This document shows positions 1-8,048 of a stretch of 24,406 nucleotides of DNA, piece after piece (within the stretch, counting starts at the first letter, position 1; every line of letters begins with the position of its first letter). The stretch covers positions 1-24,406 of the forward strand of contig JAKSAU010000326.1 in the NCBI GenBank assembly GCA_022361535.1, in the 5' to 3' direction. This DNA is from Desulfobacterales bacterium. GTDB taxonomy: Bacteria; Desulfobacterota; Desulfobacteria; Desulfobacterales; Desulfobacteraceae. The translations under genes and the position numbers were made by a program. Under the pieces are notes generated by a model. It was not told the DNA's origin. It saw only the letters and a list, made by a program, of their open reading frames with translations, and ran no database searches.

Positions 1-1116
1 GTTGAACCCGGGGTTGTCGATGATGATTTAAATATGGCCTTAAAACAATACGGTGTTTTCTATCCGCCCACACCCGCTTCTTCAAGGATAGCCACCATTG
101 GCGGAGAGATCGCCAACAATGCCTCCGGTGTAAGATCTGTAAAATACGGCGCCACAAGGGATGCGGTACTTGGTATGAAAGTTGTCCTGCCTAACGGCGA
201 CCTGGTTTCTCTGGGCGCTCACACACGGGTGGAAGCTTCCGGTTATCAACTCCATAAACTCATGGTCGGCTCCGAAGGTACTCTGGGTATTGTAGTTGAA
301 GCGACCTTAAGCTTTGTTCCCATCCCTGAATACAGGTGCATGGGGGTTGCCAACTTTGACACACTTAAAGATGCAGGCGAAGCCATTGGCTCCATTATGG
401 CATCTGGCGCGATTCCATCAATGCTAGAACTGGTAGATTCCGTTGCCATTAAAGCCGTTAATAAGACCATGGATCTGGGCCTCAAAGAAGTGGCTGCCTC
501 CCTGATTTTTGAAGCGGACGGCCAGGTAAAAGAAGCTGTAGACTATGAAATCAACAAAATGAAAAAGATCTGTGAGAAGCACCACGGCCAGGATATTTGG
601 GCCAGCTACGACCCCAAAGAACGGGCCAAGATCTTTATGGGACGTAAAAAACTGTTCCCTGCCCTATCCAAATACGATGACAACCTGGCCTCCACCTCAC
701 TTGCAGACGACATGGCTGTACCTTACTCCAAGATGGCGGAAATGGCCGGTAAAATTCATGAAGTGGCAGAAAAAAACGATATTATCATGACCGCCTATGG
801 GCATTGCGGCTCAGGCTGTATGCATACCAAAATCCTTATGGATACCAATCGTGAGGACCAATGGCAGTCAGCACGAAAAGCCATCACAGAGATTTACGAC
901 TATGTTAGGTCAGTCCACGGAACCACTTCTGCGGAACATGGTATCGGCCTGTCCAAAGCAGAGTCTTTTAAAGTTGAAAAGGCAGACTCAATCAATATGC
1001 TGGCAACCATCAAGTCAGCCCTTGATCCCAACAACATCCTTAATCCGGGGAAACTGATGCAAGCACCTGATAACTGGGTAACGGCCACGGATCTAAGATA
1101 CTCTGTGAACAGCTAA
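1..1116 (+). CDS. FAD-linked 2-hydroxyacid oxidase, GlcD/D-lactate dehydrogenase type (5' partial)
   Basis: The frame is open from base 1, so the N-terminus lies outside the window; the ATG at 34 is internal. The protein is the C-terminal three quarters of a VAO/PCMH-fold flavoenzyme that oxidises a 2-hydroxyacid to a 2-oxoacid. Family marks seen: the FYPPTPAS segment, the pyrophosphate-binding stretch GGEIANNASGVRS with YGATRD, the GSEGTLGIV loop, and near the C-terminus SAEHGIG. The usual GHxGDGNxH motif is altered to GHCGSGCMH (bases 799-825), so the conserved Asp and Asn are Ser and Cys. The next gene begins 17 nt downstream behind a good ribosome site, which makes an operon with an Fe-S/MvhD protein and a LarA racemase. 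D-lactate is the most likely substrate, but glycolate or another hydroxyacid is possible given the altered motif. Confidence 0.88.
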   Translation, partial: VEPGVVDDDLNMALKQYGVFYPPTPASSRIATIGGEIANNASGVRSVKYGATRDAVLGMKVVLPNGDLVSLGAHTRVEASGYQLHKLMVGSEGTLGIVVEATLSFVPIPEYRCMGVANFDTLKDAGEAIGSIMASGAIPSMLELVDSVAIKAVNKTMDLGLKEVAASLIFEADGQVKEAVDYEINKMKKICEKHHGQDIWASYDPKERAKIFMGRKKLFPALSKYDDNLASTSLADDMAVPYSKMAEMAGKIHEVAEKNDIIMTAYGHCGSGCMHTKILMDTNREDQWQSARKAITEIYDYVRSVHGTTSAEHGIGLSKAESFKVEKADSINMLATIKSALDPNNILNPGKLMQAPDNWVTATDLRYSVNS

Positions 1117-1133
1117 TAAAGAGGAAAAATCTT

Positions 1134-2081
1134 ATGGAAACCAAAGAAAAGAATTTTGAAAATTTGGAAAAATGGGAAGGGACTCTGGCCAGCTGTATCA
1201 GATGCGGATATTGTTTTGAGCACTGTCCCATGTTCAAACATACGGGATGGGAGTCCGATGCACCCAGGGCAAAAATAATTACGGCCTTTGGCCTGTTGTC
1301 CGGCAATGTAGAACTAACGCCCCAAAGTGCGGAAAAACTATTCAACTGTTTTTATTGTAAACGGTGCGAAGCGGCTTGTTCATCCGGTGTGAAGCTTACA
1401 GAAGTATTCACTGACGCTAAAAAAGATCTGGTAAAAATGGGACTTCGCGGGCCCGGCACCACCTCGATTACAGAAATGAACTGTGCCAGGTGTCTGATCT
1501 GCGTGGGTGCTTGCCCCCACGAAGCACGGTCTCATACCGAGGACGGCATCACGGTAGATCCGGCCAAATGCCAGGCTTGCGGCATCTGCGTAGAAGTTTG
1601 TCCGGCCGGTGCGGCGCTTATTAAAAATACCTTTGGGACTTCCAGGAGTGAACTGGCAGACAGGGCCAAAACATTTTTAGATTCCCACGAATCAGCCAAA
1701 GCCATTGTTTTTGCCTGTAACTGGTCTTATTTCCCGGAACTGCAGGCATCCCGCCTGCCGGAATCCGAAACCCATGACAAAGACTATGATATCCTGGTCA
1801 ACATGTGTGGAGGCCGTCTTGAAACCCAGCTGCTCATGGCCCCATTCCTTAATAAGGCCTGGGGTGTATTGGTCGCCATCTGTCCTGATGACGACTGTCA
1901 GCATGACGGCAATGTAAAGGCGAAAAAGCTTGTGGAAAGCCTGAAAACCACCCTTGAAAAAGTAAAAATAGATTCGGAGAGAGTCAAGCTGGTTCAGGTT
2001 CCAGCCGGAGATAAAACCCTGTTTCAAGCAGAAATTGATACATTTGTGGACCAGATGAACCAGATGGGCCCCATACGCTAA
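1134..2081 (+). CDS. Four-cluster iron-sulfur protein with C-terminal MvhD domain (HdrC/ferredoxin-MvhD fusion)
   Basis: This 315-aa soluble protein has four complete CxxCxxCxxxC motifs: C21/24/27/31, C72/75/78/82, C117/120/123/127 and C146/149/152/156. The first pair looks like HdrC/GlpC, the second pair like a bacterial ferredoxin. Residues about 188-305 match the MvhD (hydrogenase delta subunit) domain: FACNW, MCGGR (C225) and ICPDDDCQHDGN (C250, C255). The second Cys of the usual CNWC is Ser198. MvhD domains pass electrons into HdrA-type flavoproteins, so this is probably the electron carrier taking electrons from the GlcD-type oxidase upstream. No transmembrane segment is visible. The start at 1134 follows a GAGG ribosome site, and larA starts 11 nt after the stop. 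Domain assignment is firm; the electron acceptor is inferred. Confidence 0.88.
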   Translation: METKEKNFENLEKWEGTLASCIRCGYCFEHCPMFKHTGWESDAPRAKIITAFGLLSGNVELTPQSAEKLFNCFYCKRCEAACSSGVKLTEVFTDAKKDLVKMGLRGPGTTSITEMNCARCLICVGACPHEARSHTEDGITVDPAKCQACGICVEVCPAGAALIKNTFGTSRSELADRAKTFLDSHESAKAIVFACNWSYFPELQASRLPESETHDKDYDILVNMCGGRLETQLLMAPFLNKAWGVLVAICPDDDCQHDGNVKAKKLVESLKTTLEKVKIDSERVKLVQVPAGDKTLFQAEIDTFVDQMNQMGPIR

Positions 2082-2092
2082 AGGAGAATTTA

Positions 2093-3337
2093 ATGAAGGT
2101 AGACGTACCCTATGGAAAAGAGGGTTCCATGAGCGCCACCCTGGATGATGACATCCAGGTCAGCTTTCTGGAAGCCAACGATGTTGAAATATCTGATGAA
2201 GACCAGTGCATTGAAAACTCCATTGCCAATCCCATCAACTCAAAAAATTTCAAAGACTTTTTAGACGGTGCCCAGAATGTCCTGGTTATTGTAAATGATG
2301 CCACAAGACCCACTCCCACCAAAAAGGTCTTAGAAGTTATATTCGACGATTTGAGCAAGGTTAACTACAACTTTATCATTGCCACAGGCGCCCATAGGGG
2401 ACCCAGTGAGGAAGAATATATTCAAATCTTCGGACAGTACTATGAAAAAATAAAAAATAATATCATTGTCCATGATGCCAGAAAAGATGCAGACCAAGTC
2501 CTTATCGGCACCTCTTCCAATGGAACGGAAATGTGGGTCAACAAGGCTGGGGTTGAAGCGGATAAGTTCATTATCATCTCTTCGGTTGAGCCCCATTATT
2601 TTGCAGGCTACACCGGCGGCCGAAAATCTTTTCTTCCCGGTATTGCAGGCTACAAAACAATTGAGCAGAACCACAAACTGGCCCTGGTCCCGGAAGCCAA
2701 AGCCCTTGCCCTGGACGGCAACCCGGTACATGAAGACATGGTGGATGCCATTAAGACCGTTAAGCAGGAAATCTTCTCCATCATGACGGTCCTGGACAAA
2801 AATCACAAAGTCTATGCCACATGCTCAGGCCATATCAATGACTCATTCTATGCTGCCATTGACAAGGCCAATGAAGTTTTTGCCGCCAAACTTCCTGAAA
2901 AAGCGGATATTGTGGTATCTGTGGTCAAATTCCCACAGGATATCGACCTGTACCAGGCCCAGAAAGGCATTGATAATGCCAAGCTTGCCCTCAAAGAAGA
3001 CGGTATCATGATCCTTGTGGCCAAATGCCGGTGCGGTATTGGCGGTAAAGCGTTTGCCGATCTGTTAGGCTCCTGCGATACGCCCAAGGCAGCTCTGGAT
3101 AAAATCGAGCAAGGCTATGTCCTGGGTTACCACAAAGCCGCTAAAATGGCAGAAATCGGACTGTGGGCCCAGATGTGGGGGGTCACAGACGTAGAGCCAG
3201 ATGTCATATCAAAACTGTTTATTAAACCCTATTCCGATCTCCAGACCGCCATTGACCAGGCTCTGGAAGAAAAAGGGAAAGACGCCTCTGTTCTATTCCT
3301 TATGGACGGCGGTCTGACCGTACCTTTGGTTGGTTAG
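2093..3337 (+). CDS. larA: LarA-family nickel-pincer racemase (lactate racemase homologue)
   Basis: This 414-aa protein matches LarA, which interconverts 2-hydroxyacid enantiomers with a covalently bound nickel-pincer nucleotide. Active-site residues known from Lactiplantibacillus LarA are present with the same spacing: H101 (ATGAHRGP), H168 (EPHYF), K178 (GYTGGRK, the cofactor-attachment lysine) and H194 (EQNHKLA). The H168-K178-H194 spacing of 10 and 16 equals H174-K184-H200 in the reference enzyme. VNDATRPTPT near residue 68 is also typical. It follows the Fe-S gene behind an AAAGGAG site and precedes a strong terminator, so it is the last gene of the oxidase operon. The cofactor-making larB, larC and larE are not in the window. 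LarA homologues also act on malate, phenyllactate and other hydroxyacids, so lactate is likely from context but not proven. Confidence 0.88.
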   Translation: MKVDVPYGKEGSMSATLDDDIQVSFLEANDVEISDEDQCIENSIANPINSKNFKDFLDGAQNVLVIVNDATRPTPTKKVLEVIFDDLSKVNYNFIIATGAHRGPSEEEYIQIFGQYYEKIKNNIIVHDARKDADQVLIGTSSNGTEMWVNKAGVEADKFIIISSVEPHYFAGYTGGRKSFLPGIAGYKTIEQNHKLALVPEAKALALDGNPVHEDMVDAIKTVKQEIFSIMTVLDKNHKVYATCSGHINDSFYAAIDKANEVFAAKLPEKADIVVSVVKFPQDIDLYQAQKGIDNAKLALKEDGIMILVAKCRCGIGGKAFADLLGSCDTPKAALDKIEQGYVLGYHKAAKMAEIGLWAQMWGVTDVEPDVISKLFIKPYSDLQTAIDQALEEKGKDASVLFLMDGGLTVPLVG

Positions 3338-3350
3338 CTTTCGATAATAC

Positions 3351-3396
3351 AACTGCGGTTTTACCTCTTGCTTAGGTAAAACCGCAGTTTTTTTTA
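3351..3396 (+). terminator. Rho-independent terminator after larA
   Basis: A perfect 16-bp stem (3351-3366 with 3374-3389), a 7-nt loop and a run of eight T (3388-3395) start 14 nt after the larA stop. The A-rich left arm base could allow weak function on the other strand, but no minus-strand gene ends here. Confidence 0.93.
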
Positions 3397-3572
3397 TTCT
3401 TTATAACCACACACTTTAGCTCTAAATAGCTTCCCCCTCCTATCCGGACAGCTTTTTTAACCTGTCGGTATAAAACAATATTATAAGCAAACCCATGCGT
3501 TTCCCGCAAATTTATGAAGGTCACCAAACATTGTTCCGCCAATTAATTCTAAAACCATTCAATCGAAATGAA

Positions 3573-3606
3573 TTGACGCATTGCCGCGACTGTCCTATGA
3601 ATAGGA
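3573..3606 (+). promoter_or_regulatory. Candidate sigma-70 promoter with palindrome over the -10
   Basis: TTGACG at 3573-3578 and TATGAA at 3596-3601 are separated by 17 nt. A perfect 6+6 inverted repeat, TCCTAT-GA-ATAGGA (3593-3606), covers the -10, which is where a repressor would sit. The predicted start near 3608 gives a leader of about 30 nt before the unknown gene at 3640. The rest of 3397-3572 is AT-rich with nothing else recognisable. Confidence 0.4.
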
Positions 3607-3639
3607 TACGCGTAAAAACGCTTTTGGGATTTTTAATGG

Positions 3640-4572
3640 ATGGACCAAGAGAACACGGACAAAAAAAGTAAGAAGATAGTATCCGGGACGCACATGTCCC
3701 GGAAGGATATTGTCGATGCCGTAACTGAGCCTGAATCAGTGGTGGTTCTCGAAAAACGGGATATGAAAAACATCGTAATCCCCACCGGTTCGTTTATCAA
3801 ACCCGATATTGAAAAGCTCATCAAAGAAATGGAAGTACCTGAAGGGTCTTTGATGAATGTTGTGGTCAGGGTTTTTTGCCAGGAAAAAAACGCTTCTGCG
3901 ATTAATGCAAAAGTACTGATCATGCGGATAAGAAACCTGAACGACGAACAACTAAAAGTGGTCAGGGTTCTTTGCATGAAACCAAATTTTACTGCAACCA
4001 ATATTTTAAAAGCTATCCAGTCCATACGAAGGTATGATGGTACAGCACTTTTAACCCTACGCGCGTTTATCGACCTTGAAGGTATAGGACCAGGCCCGCT
4101 CAATCAGTTTTTCAACAATACCCTCCCTCAAAGCAATCCCAATGAAGTCGGTAAAGAGGCGTATGAGGATGAAATAAGAGAAAAAATGATGCGGCCTGAG
4201 CAGCACAATGCATTCTATAATATCTGCTATCAAATCAAAGAAATTAATACCACCGAAGCCATTGATATTCTTCGGCGAACGAGAAAACTAAAATTACAGC
4301 ACGCCGAACTTATCAATTCCTTTTTGAAAAAAGGAGCCATCTTTGGTGAAAAGCCAATTGCCAAAACCAATATATTAAACCTGGTAAAATTACTTTTGGT
4401 ACTCCCGGAGCTTGCCAGCAGAAACCGGTTTCAGAAGCTTGTCAAACGAATTTCCAGAAAAAAGGACAAAAGAATGGATTTTCAGTATATTGTCCAGACC
4501 TACAAAGATGAGCTTGTAAAAGAAAAATCAGGCGGAGGATTTATTGTTTTTCTTCGCCGGCTCTTTGGCTAA
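3640..4572 (+). CDS. Unknown protein, 310 aa
   Basis: I do not recognise this family. The protein is charged and mostly helical in character, with no signal peptide, no clear membrane segment and no cofactor motif. The N-terminal ~45 residues are polar. A middle part (about 50-140) has alternating hydrophobic stretches (VPEGSLMNVVVRVFC, LIMRIRNLNDEQLKVVRVLC). Residues 140-165 hold a Gly-Pro-rich turn (LEGIGPGPLNQFF). The C-terminal third is Lys/Arg-rich and ends in GGGFIVFLRRLFG, a possible membrane-touching or docking tail. The ATG at 3640 lacks a strong ribosome site (GGGA at 3626-3629). It has its own candidate promoter and is isolated between a terminator and thyA, so context gives no function. 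Coding is supported by a long uninterrupted frame with codon use like its neighbours. Confidence 0.72.
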   Translation: MDQENTDKKSKKIVSGTHMSRKDIVDAVTEPESVVVLEKRDMKNIVIPTGSFIKPDIEKLIKEMEVPEGSLMNVVVRVFCQEKNASAINAKVLIMRIRNLNDEQLKVVRVLCMKPNFTATNILKAIQSIRRYDGTALLTLRAFIDLEGIGPGPLNQFFNNTLPQSNPNEVGKEAYEDEIREKMMRPEQHNAFYNICYQIKEINTTEAIDILRRTRKLKLQHAELINSFLKKGAIFGEKPIAKTNILNLVKLLLVLPELASRNRFQKLVKRISRKKDKRMDFQYIVQTYKDELVKEKSGGGFIVFLRRLFG

Positions 4573-4716
4573 ACGATAATATTCCGGCCTTTTATTTCAC
4601 CTAACGCCATAATTGCAATCCAATGATAAACTGAACCTTAACCTTTGGGTAGATTTTTTATCCGGTTTTGATACAATCACCCTGCCTTAAAACCATAACA
4701 TAATAAAAGACAGCAC

Positions 4717-5583
4717 ATGGAAGCCTATTCAAATATTGTAAAAAAGATACTCAAAGAAGGTACGGTTAAAGAAAATCGTACCGGCATCAACACCATTGCC
4801 ATTCCCGGCGCTATGTTCGAACATGACATGGCCCAAGGATTTCCTTTGCTTACCACCAAATATATGCCTTTTCACCTGGTGGCCAGCGAACTGGAATTTT
4901 TCATAAAGGGCATTACGGACAAAAACTGGTTGCGTGACAGAAACAACCACATCTGGGACGAGTGGTGCTCTCCGGACAAAGTGGCCTACGGCCATGATAA
5001 AGAGACCCAGGAAAAAATGATGGAAGAGCGTGAACTTGGTCCCATTTACGGATTTCAATGGCGGCATTTTGGTGCCGAGTATACTACCCATGACCAGAAT
5101 CCTGCAACACCCGGGATTGACCAGCTAAAACGGGTTGTGGACACACTGAAAACCAATCCCGATGACCGCCGGATGATCGTATCGGCCTGGAATCCTCTTG
5201 CACTTGAAAAAATGGCCCTGCCCCCCTGTCACTATGGGTTCCAGGTAACAGTTATCGCAGGCAGGCTGAACTTACTCTGGAACCAGAGATCAGTTGATAC
5301 AGCGCTGGGACTTCCCTTTAACATTGCAAGCTATGGACTGCTGTTAACCCTGCTTGCCAAAGAAGCAGGCCTGGATCAGGGAAAGCTTGTGGGGTTTCTA
5401 GGAGACACCCATATTTATGAAAACCACGTAGAGGGGCTTAAAAATCAGCTGAAAAGAGAAACTTTTCCCCTGCCCACTGTAGAAACCAAGCCGTTCACTT
5501 CAATATTTGACTGGACATATAAGGATACAACCCTGTCCGGATACCAGCACCATCCGGCAATCCGGTTTGAGATCGCCGTTTAG
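4717..5583 (+). CDS. thyA: Thymidylate synthase
   Basis: This 288-aa enzyme makes dTMP from dUMP using methylene-tetrahydrofolate. Seen directly: phosphate-binding R21 in ENRTG, GPIYGFQWRHFGA (110-120), the dimer-donated pair R151-R152 in DDRRMIVSAWNP, the catalytic C171 in LPPCHYGFQ, QRSVDTALGLPFNIASY (190-206, holding the dUMP-binding Arg, Asp and Asn) and the late HIYENH motif. The length is normal for the family. No dihydrofolate reductase gene lies nearby. The start has only a weak purine-rich ribosome site (AAAAGACA); a -10-like TACAAT at 4672-4677 lies upstream without a good -35. The stop overlaps the stop of the convergent MFS gene by 4 nt, leaving no room for a terminator. Confidence 0.96.
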   Translation: MEAYSNIVKKILKEGTVKENRTGINTIAIPGAMFEHDMAQGFPLLTTKYMPFHLVASELEFFIKGITDKNWLRDRNNHIWDEWCSPDKVAYGHDKETQEKMMEERELGPIYGFQWRHFGAEYTTHDQNPATPGIDQLKRVVDTLKTNPDDRRMIVSAWNPLALEKMALPPCHYGFQVTVIAGRLNLLWNQRSVDTALGLPFNIASYGLLLTLLAKEAGLDQGKLVGFLGDTHIYENHVEGLKNQLKRETFPLPTVETKPFTSIFDWTYKDTTLSGYQHHPAIRFEIAV

Positions 5584-6971
5584 GCCGGCTCAGATTTACC
5601 TGAAGTCCCCCCGGTGCTTTTAATCGCCTGATTTTCAGGATCCTCCGGGGAGTCACTGTTCTGTATGGTTTCTTCCACAGGCACATCCTGCCTTGGATCA
5701 AGATGCATGGCAACATTTGACGTTGTTTTCATTATAACAAAATCCACCTGTTCTTCTGCCGGAACAATTTCAACAGATTCAAGGTTCCGCCAAACCAATG
5801 AAAAAACAACAAAAAGAATGGCACCGCCTGTAAAATAGTAATAGAGTCCGTAAGGGGTTCCGGACACCCGCATTACAGTGGAAGCGAGCATGGGACCGAT
5901 TACAGCCCCGACCCCGTAAACCAGCAGAAGTGCAGAACTCACCCGGACCACATCCTTGGGCTCAAACATATCATGAGCCCGGGCCACAGAAACCGGATAT
6001 ATGGTAAAAAGCATCCCCCCAAAAACGACAGTTACGCTAAGGAGCAAGTTCACAGACTCTCTGGCGGCCAGGCAGATGTATACGGCCACACTGGTAAATG
6101 CAATACCTACAAAAGGGAGTACCAAAGACCTGTCAAACCGATCAGATATTGCTCCCACAGGCCATTGAAAAAACAAACCGCCAAGCACTGTTAAAGTCAT
6201 AAACCAGGACAATTGACTAACATCCATCTTAATTTGATGGGCAAACACCGGAGCCATTGCATAAAAGGCTGAAAGCAAAAGGCCGGCTGCAAAGGATCCG
6301 GTCATACCAATAGGGGCTTTTTTAAAAATAGTAATGAACCTGATTCCTTCTCGTCTCGGCAATTTGGGATGAATACCCCGGGTCGTGGCAATGGGGACTA
6401 TGCTTAAGACCATGAACGCACCTGCTACAAGATACAGGGTTTGTGATTCTACATCTGCCAGAGTGAGCACCTTTTGACCGATGGTCACACCAAGGTAGGT
6501 CATGACCATGTACAAGGCAAACACCCTGCCCCTGGCTTTGGGTTCCGCACACTCATTGAGCCAACTCTCAAGAACCATGAATATCCCAATATTGGCCATA
6601 CCTGTGATAAACCTTAAAACACACCACAACGGAACAGACAGGTACATACCATGGATCAGGACTGCAGCTGTGCTCACAGCGGCAAACGCAGTAAACGCTC
6701 TAATATGTCCAACGAGCCTGATCATGGAACCACAGTAAAAGGTACCGACCGTGAGTCCAAGAAAATAAACCGTCATGACCAGTCCCGTAGCCTGTACACT
6801 GACCCCTGCTATCGATAGACGAAGACTTAAATAAGTACTGAGAAGACCGATGGCGGTTAAAAGGAAAAAGACTGCGGCATACAGCGATAAAAAAGGCTTT
6901 AGCACATTCAGATTCGTTTTGTCGTCTGTCATGGGAACACCCTTGAAGAAATCCTTAAAAAATCGGTGCAT
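5580..6971 (-). CDS. MFS transporter, YcaD-like
   Basis: This 463-aa protein has about 12 hydrophobic segments followed by a hydrophilic C-terminal tail of roughly 65 residues. Residues 135-140 read ESWLNE and 144-150 PKARGRV, a signature between helices 4 and 5 shared with the YcaD branch of the major facilitator superfamily; GPMLAS and DRFDRS loops also fit MFS. The substrate is unknown. Two starts are possible: the ATG at 6971 behind GGGAG with short spacing, and an ATG 13 codons later (MTDDKTN) behind AAGGG, which sits closer to the first helix. It is separated from the etf operon upstream by a terminator, so it must have its own promoter, which I could not pick out. Confidence 0.88.
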   Translation of the reverse strand: MHRFFKDFFKGVPMTDDKTNLNVLKPFLSLYAAVFFLLTAIGLLSTYLSLRLSIAGVSVQATGLVMTVYFLGLTVGTFYCGSMIRLVGHIRAFTAFAAVSTAAVLIHGMYLSVPLWCVLRFITGMANIGIFMVLESWLNECAEPKARGRVFALYMVMTYLGVTIGQKVLTLADVESQTLYLVAGAFMVLSIVPIATTRGIHPKLPRREGIRFITIFKKAPIGMTGSFAAGLLLSAFYAMAPVFAHQIKMDVSQLSWFMTLTVLGGLFFQWPVGAISDRFDRSLVLPFVGIAFTSVAVYICLAARESVNLLLSVTVVFGGMLFTIYPVSVARAHDMFEPKDVVRVSSALLLVYGVGAVIGPMLASTVMRVSGTPYGLYYYFTGGAILFVVFSLVWRNLESVEIVPAEEQVDFVIMKTTSNVAMHLDPRQDVPVEETIQNSDSPEDPENQAIKSTGGTSGKSEPA

Positions 6972-7001
6972 GGTACTCCCGGCCTATCTGCTTGTCAACA
7001 T

Positions 7002-7040
7002 AAAAAAAGCCCTGCAGTAAATGTACCGCAGGGCTTTTTA
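7002..7040 (-). terminator. Terminator downstream of etfA
   Basis: A 12-bp stem (7004-7015 with 7028-7039) encloses a loop with a small inner GTA/TAC pairing. On the minus strand it ends in a run of seven U (A7002-A7008 on the plus strand). It lies just after the etfA stop and closes the EMO-etfBA operon; flanking T residues on the plus side could make it bidirectional. Confidence 0.85.
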
Positions 7041-7077
7041 TATCAGTACGTCCGGGGAATTCCGGAACGCTTAAAAT

Positions 7078-8046
7078 CTATAGATCTTCGATGGCTTCCT
7101 GGAGTTCAGGCATGAAATCAAGGATGTCTTCGACAATACCCACATCAGCGACCTGGAAGATAGGTGCTTTGGGGTTTTTGTTTACAGCTACGATAAAAGG
7201 ATTGCCCTTTACGCCGCCCATATGCTGGAAGGAACCGGAAATACCCATGGCCATGTAAACTTTGGGTTTAACAGTCTGACCGGAAGTTCCAACCTGACGG
7301 GATTTTTCAAGCCATTTGGCATCAACAATCGGTCTGGAGCAGGAAACGACAGCACCCATGGCATCGGCAAGTTCCTGGGCCACTTCGATATTGTCTTCAT
7401 CTTCAATACCACGGCCAATGGAAACCAGAACGTCGGACTTGGTGATATCTACATCCCCGACTTCGGCTTCAACCACTTCCAGGAAAGCTCTTTTTGTGGA
7501 CAGGTCACCGGCATCACCGGATTTATCTGTAACAGAACCGCCGGCACTGCCGTCTTCTGCCGGAGCAAAGGAGCCGGGACGAACGGTAATAACCGCGCCT
7601 GCAGAAGCATCGCAAGTCACATGAGTAGAAACCGCACCGCCCAGTTCCTGGCGTACGATTTTCAGGGTAGAGCCGTCCATGCCTTCGAAATCAACAACGT
7701 CAGCTGCATAGGCGGAGTCCATTTTGACGGACAGGCCAGGAGCCAGGTCCATACCAAAAGTATCATGTGGGGCAAGGAAAATAGCATCGGCCGGAACGAT
7801 ATTGACCAGTGCTTTTCTAACGACTTCTGCGTTAGGATAAGCCAGAGCATCATTATCAACTTTAATGACTTCGCCGTAGTATTTGGTCATCTCGTTTGCA
7901 ACGGCATCCAGATCTGCGCCGGAACCGGTTACAACAGCAGTTACAGATGCGCCGGCATCAATCTTTTTAGCTGCATCAGGGTACTCCAATGCCACATCTT
8001 CGGCAACACCGTTTTTAAATGGAACATATGCAAAAATCTGTGTCAT
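7078..8046 (-). CDS. etfA: Electron transfer flavoprotein alpha subunit
   Basis: This 322-aa subunit of the soluble ETF heterodimer carries FAD and shuttles electrons from acyl-CoA (or similar) dehydrogenases to a membrane oxidoreductase. The C-terminal FAD domain is clear: GTSGQTVKPK (253-262), then GISGSFQHMGGVKG and VAVNKNPKAPIFQVADVGIV. The N-terminal domain is alpha-type (APHDTFGMDLAPGLS). Its ATG is 2 nt from the etfB stop, with an AAGGAGG site inside the last codons of etfB, so the two are translationally coupled as expected for equal amounts. EMO is encoded two genes upstream in the same operon. Confidence 0.96.
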   Translation of the reverse strand: MTQIFAYVPFKNGVAEDVALEYPDAAKKIDAGASVTAVVTGSGADLDAVANEMTKYYGEVIKVDNDALAYPNAEVVRKALVNIVPADAIFLAPHDTFGMDLAPGLSVKMDSAYAADVVDFEGMDGSTLKIVRQELGGAVSTHVTCDASAGAVITVRPGSFAPAEDGSAGGSVTDKSGDAGDLSTKRAFLEVVEAEVGDVDITKSDVLVSIGRGIEDEDNIEVAQELADAMGAVVSCSRPIVDAKWLEKSRQVGTSGQTVKPKVYMAMGISGSFQHMGGVKGNPFIVAVNKNPKAPIFQVADVGIVEDILDFMPELQEAIEDL

Positions 8047-8048
8047 GA

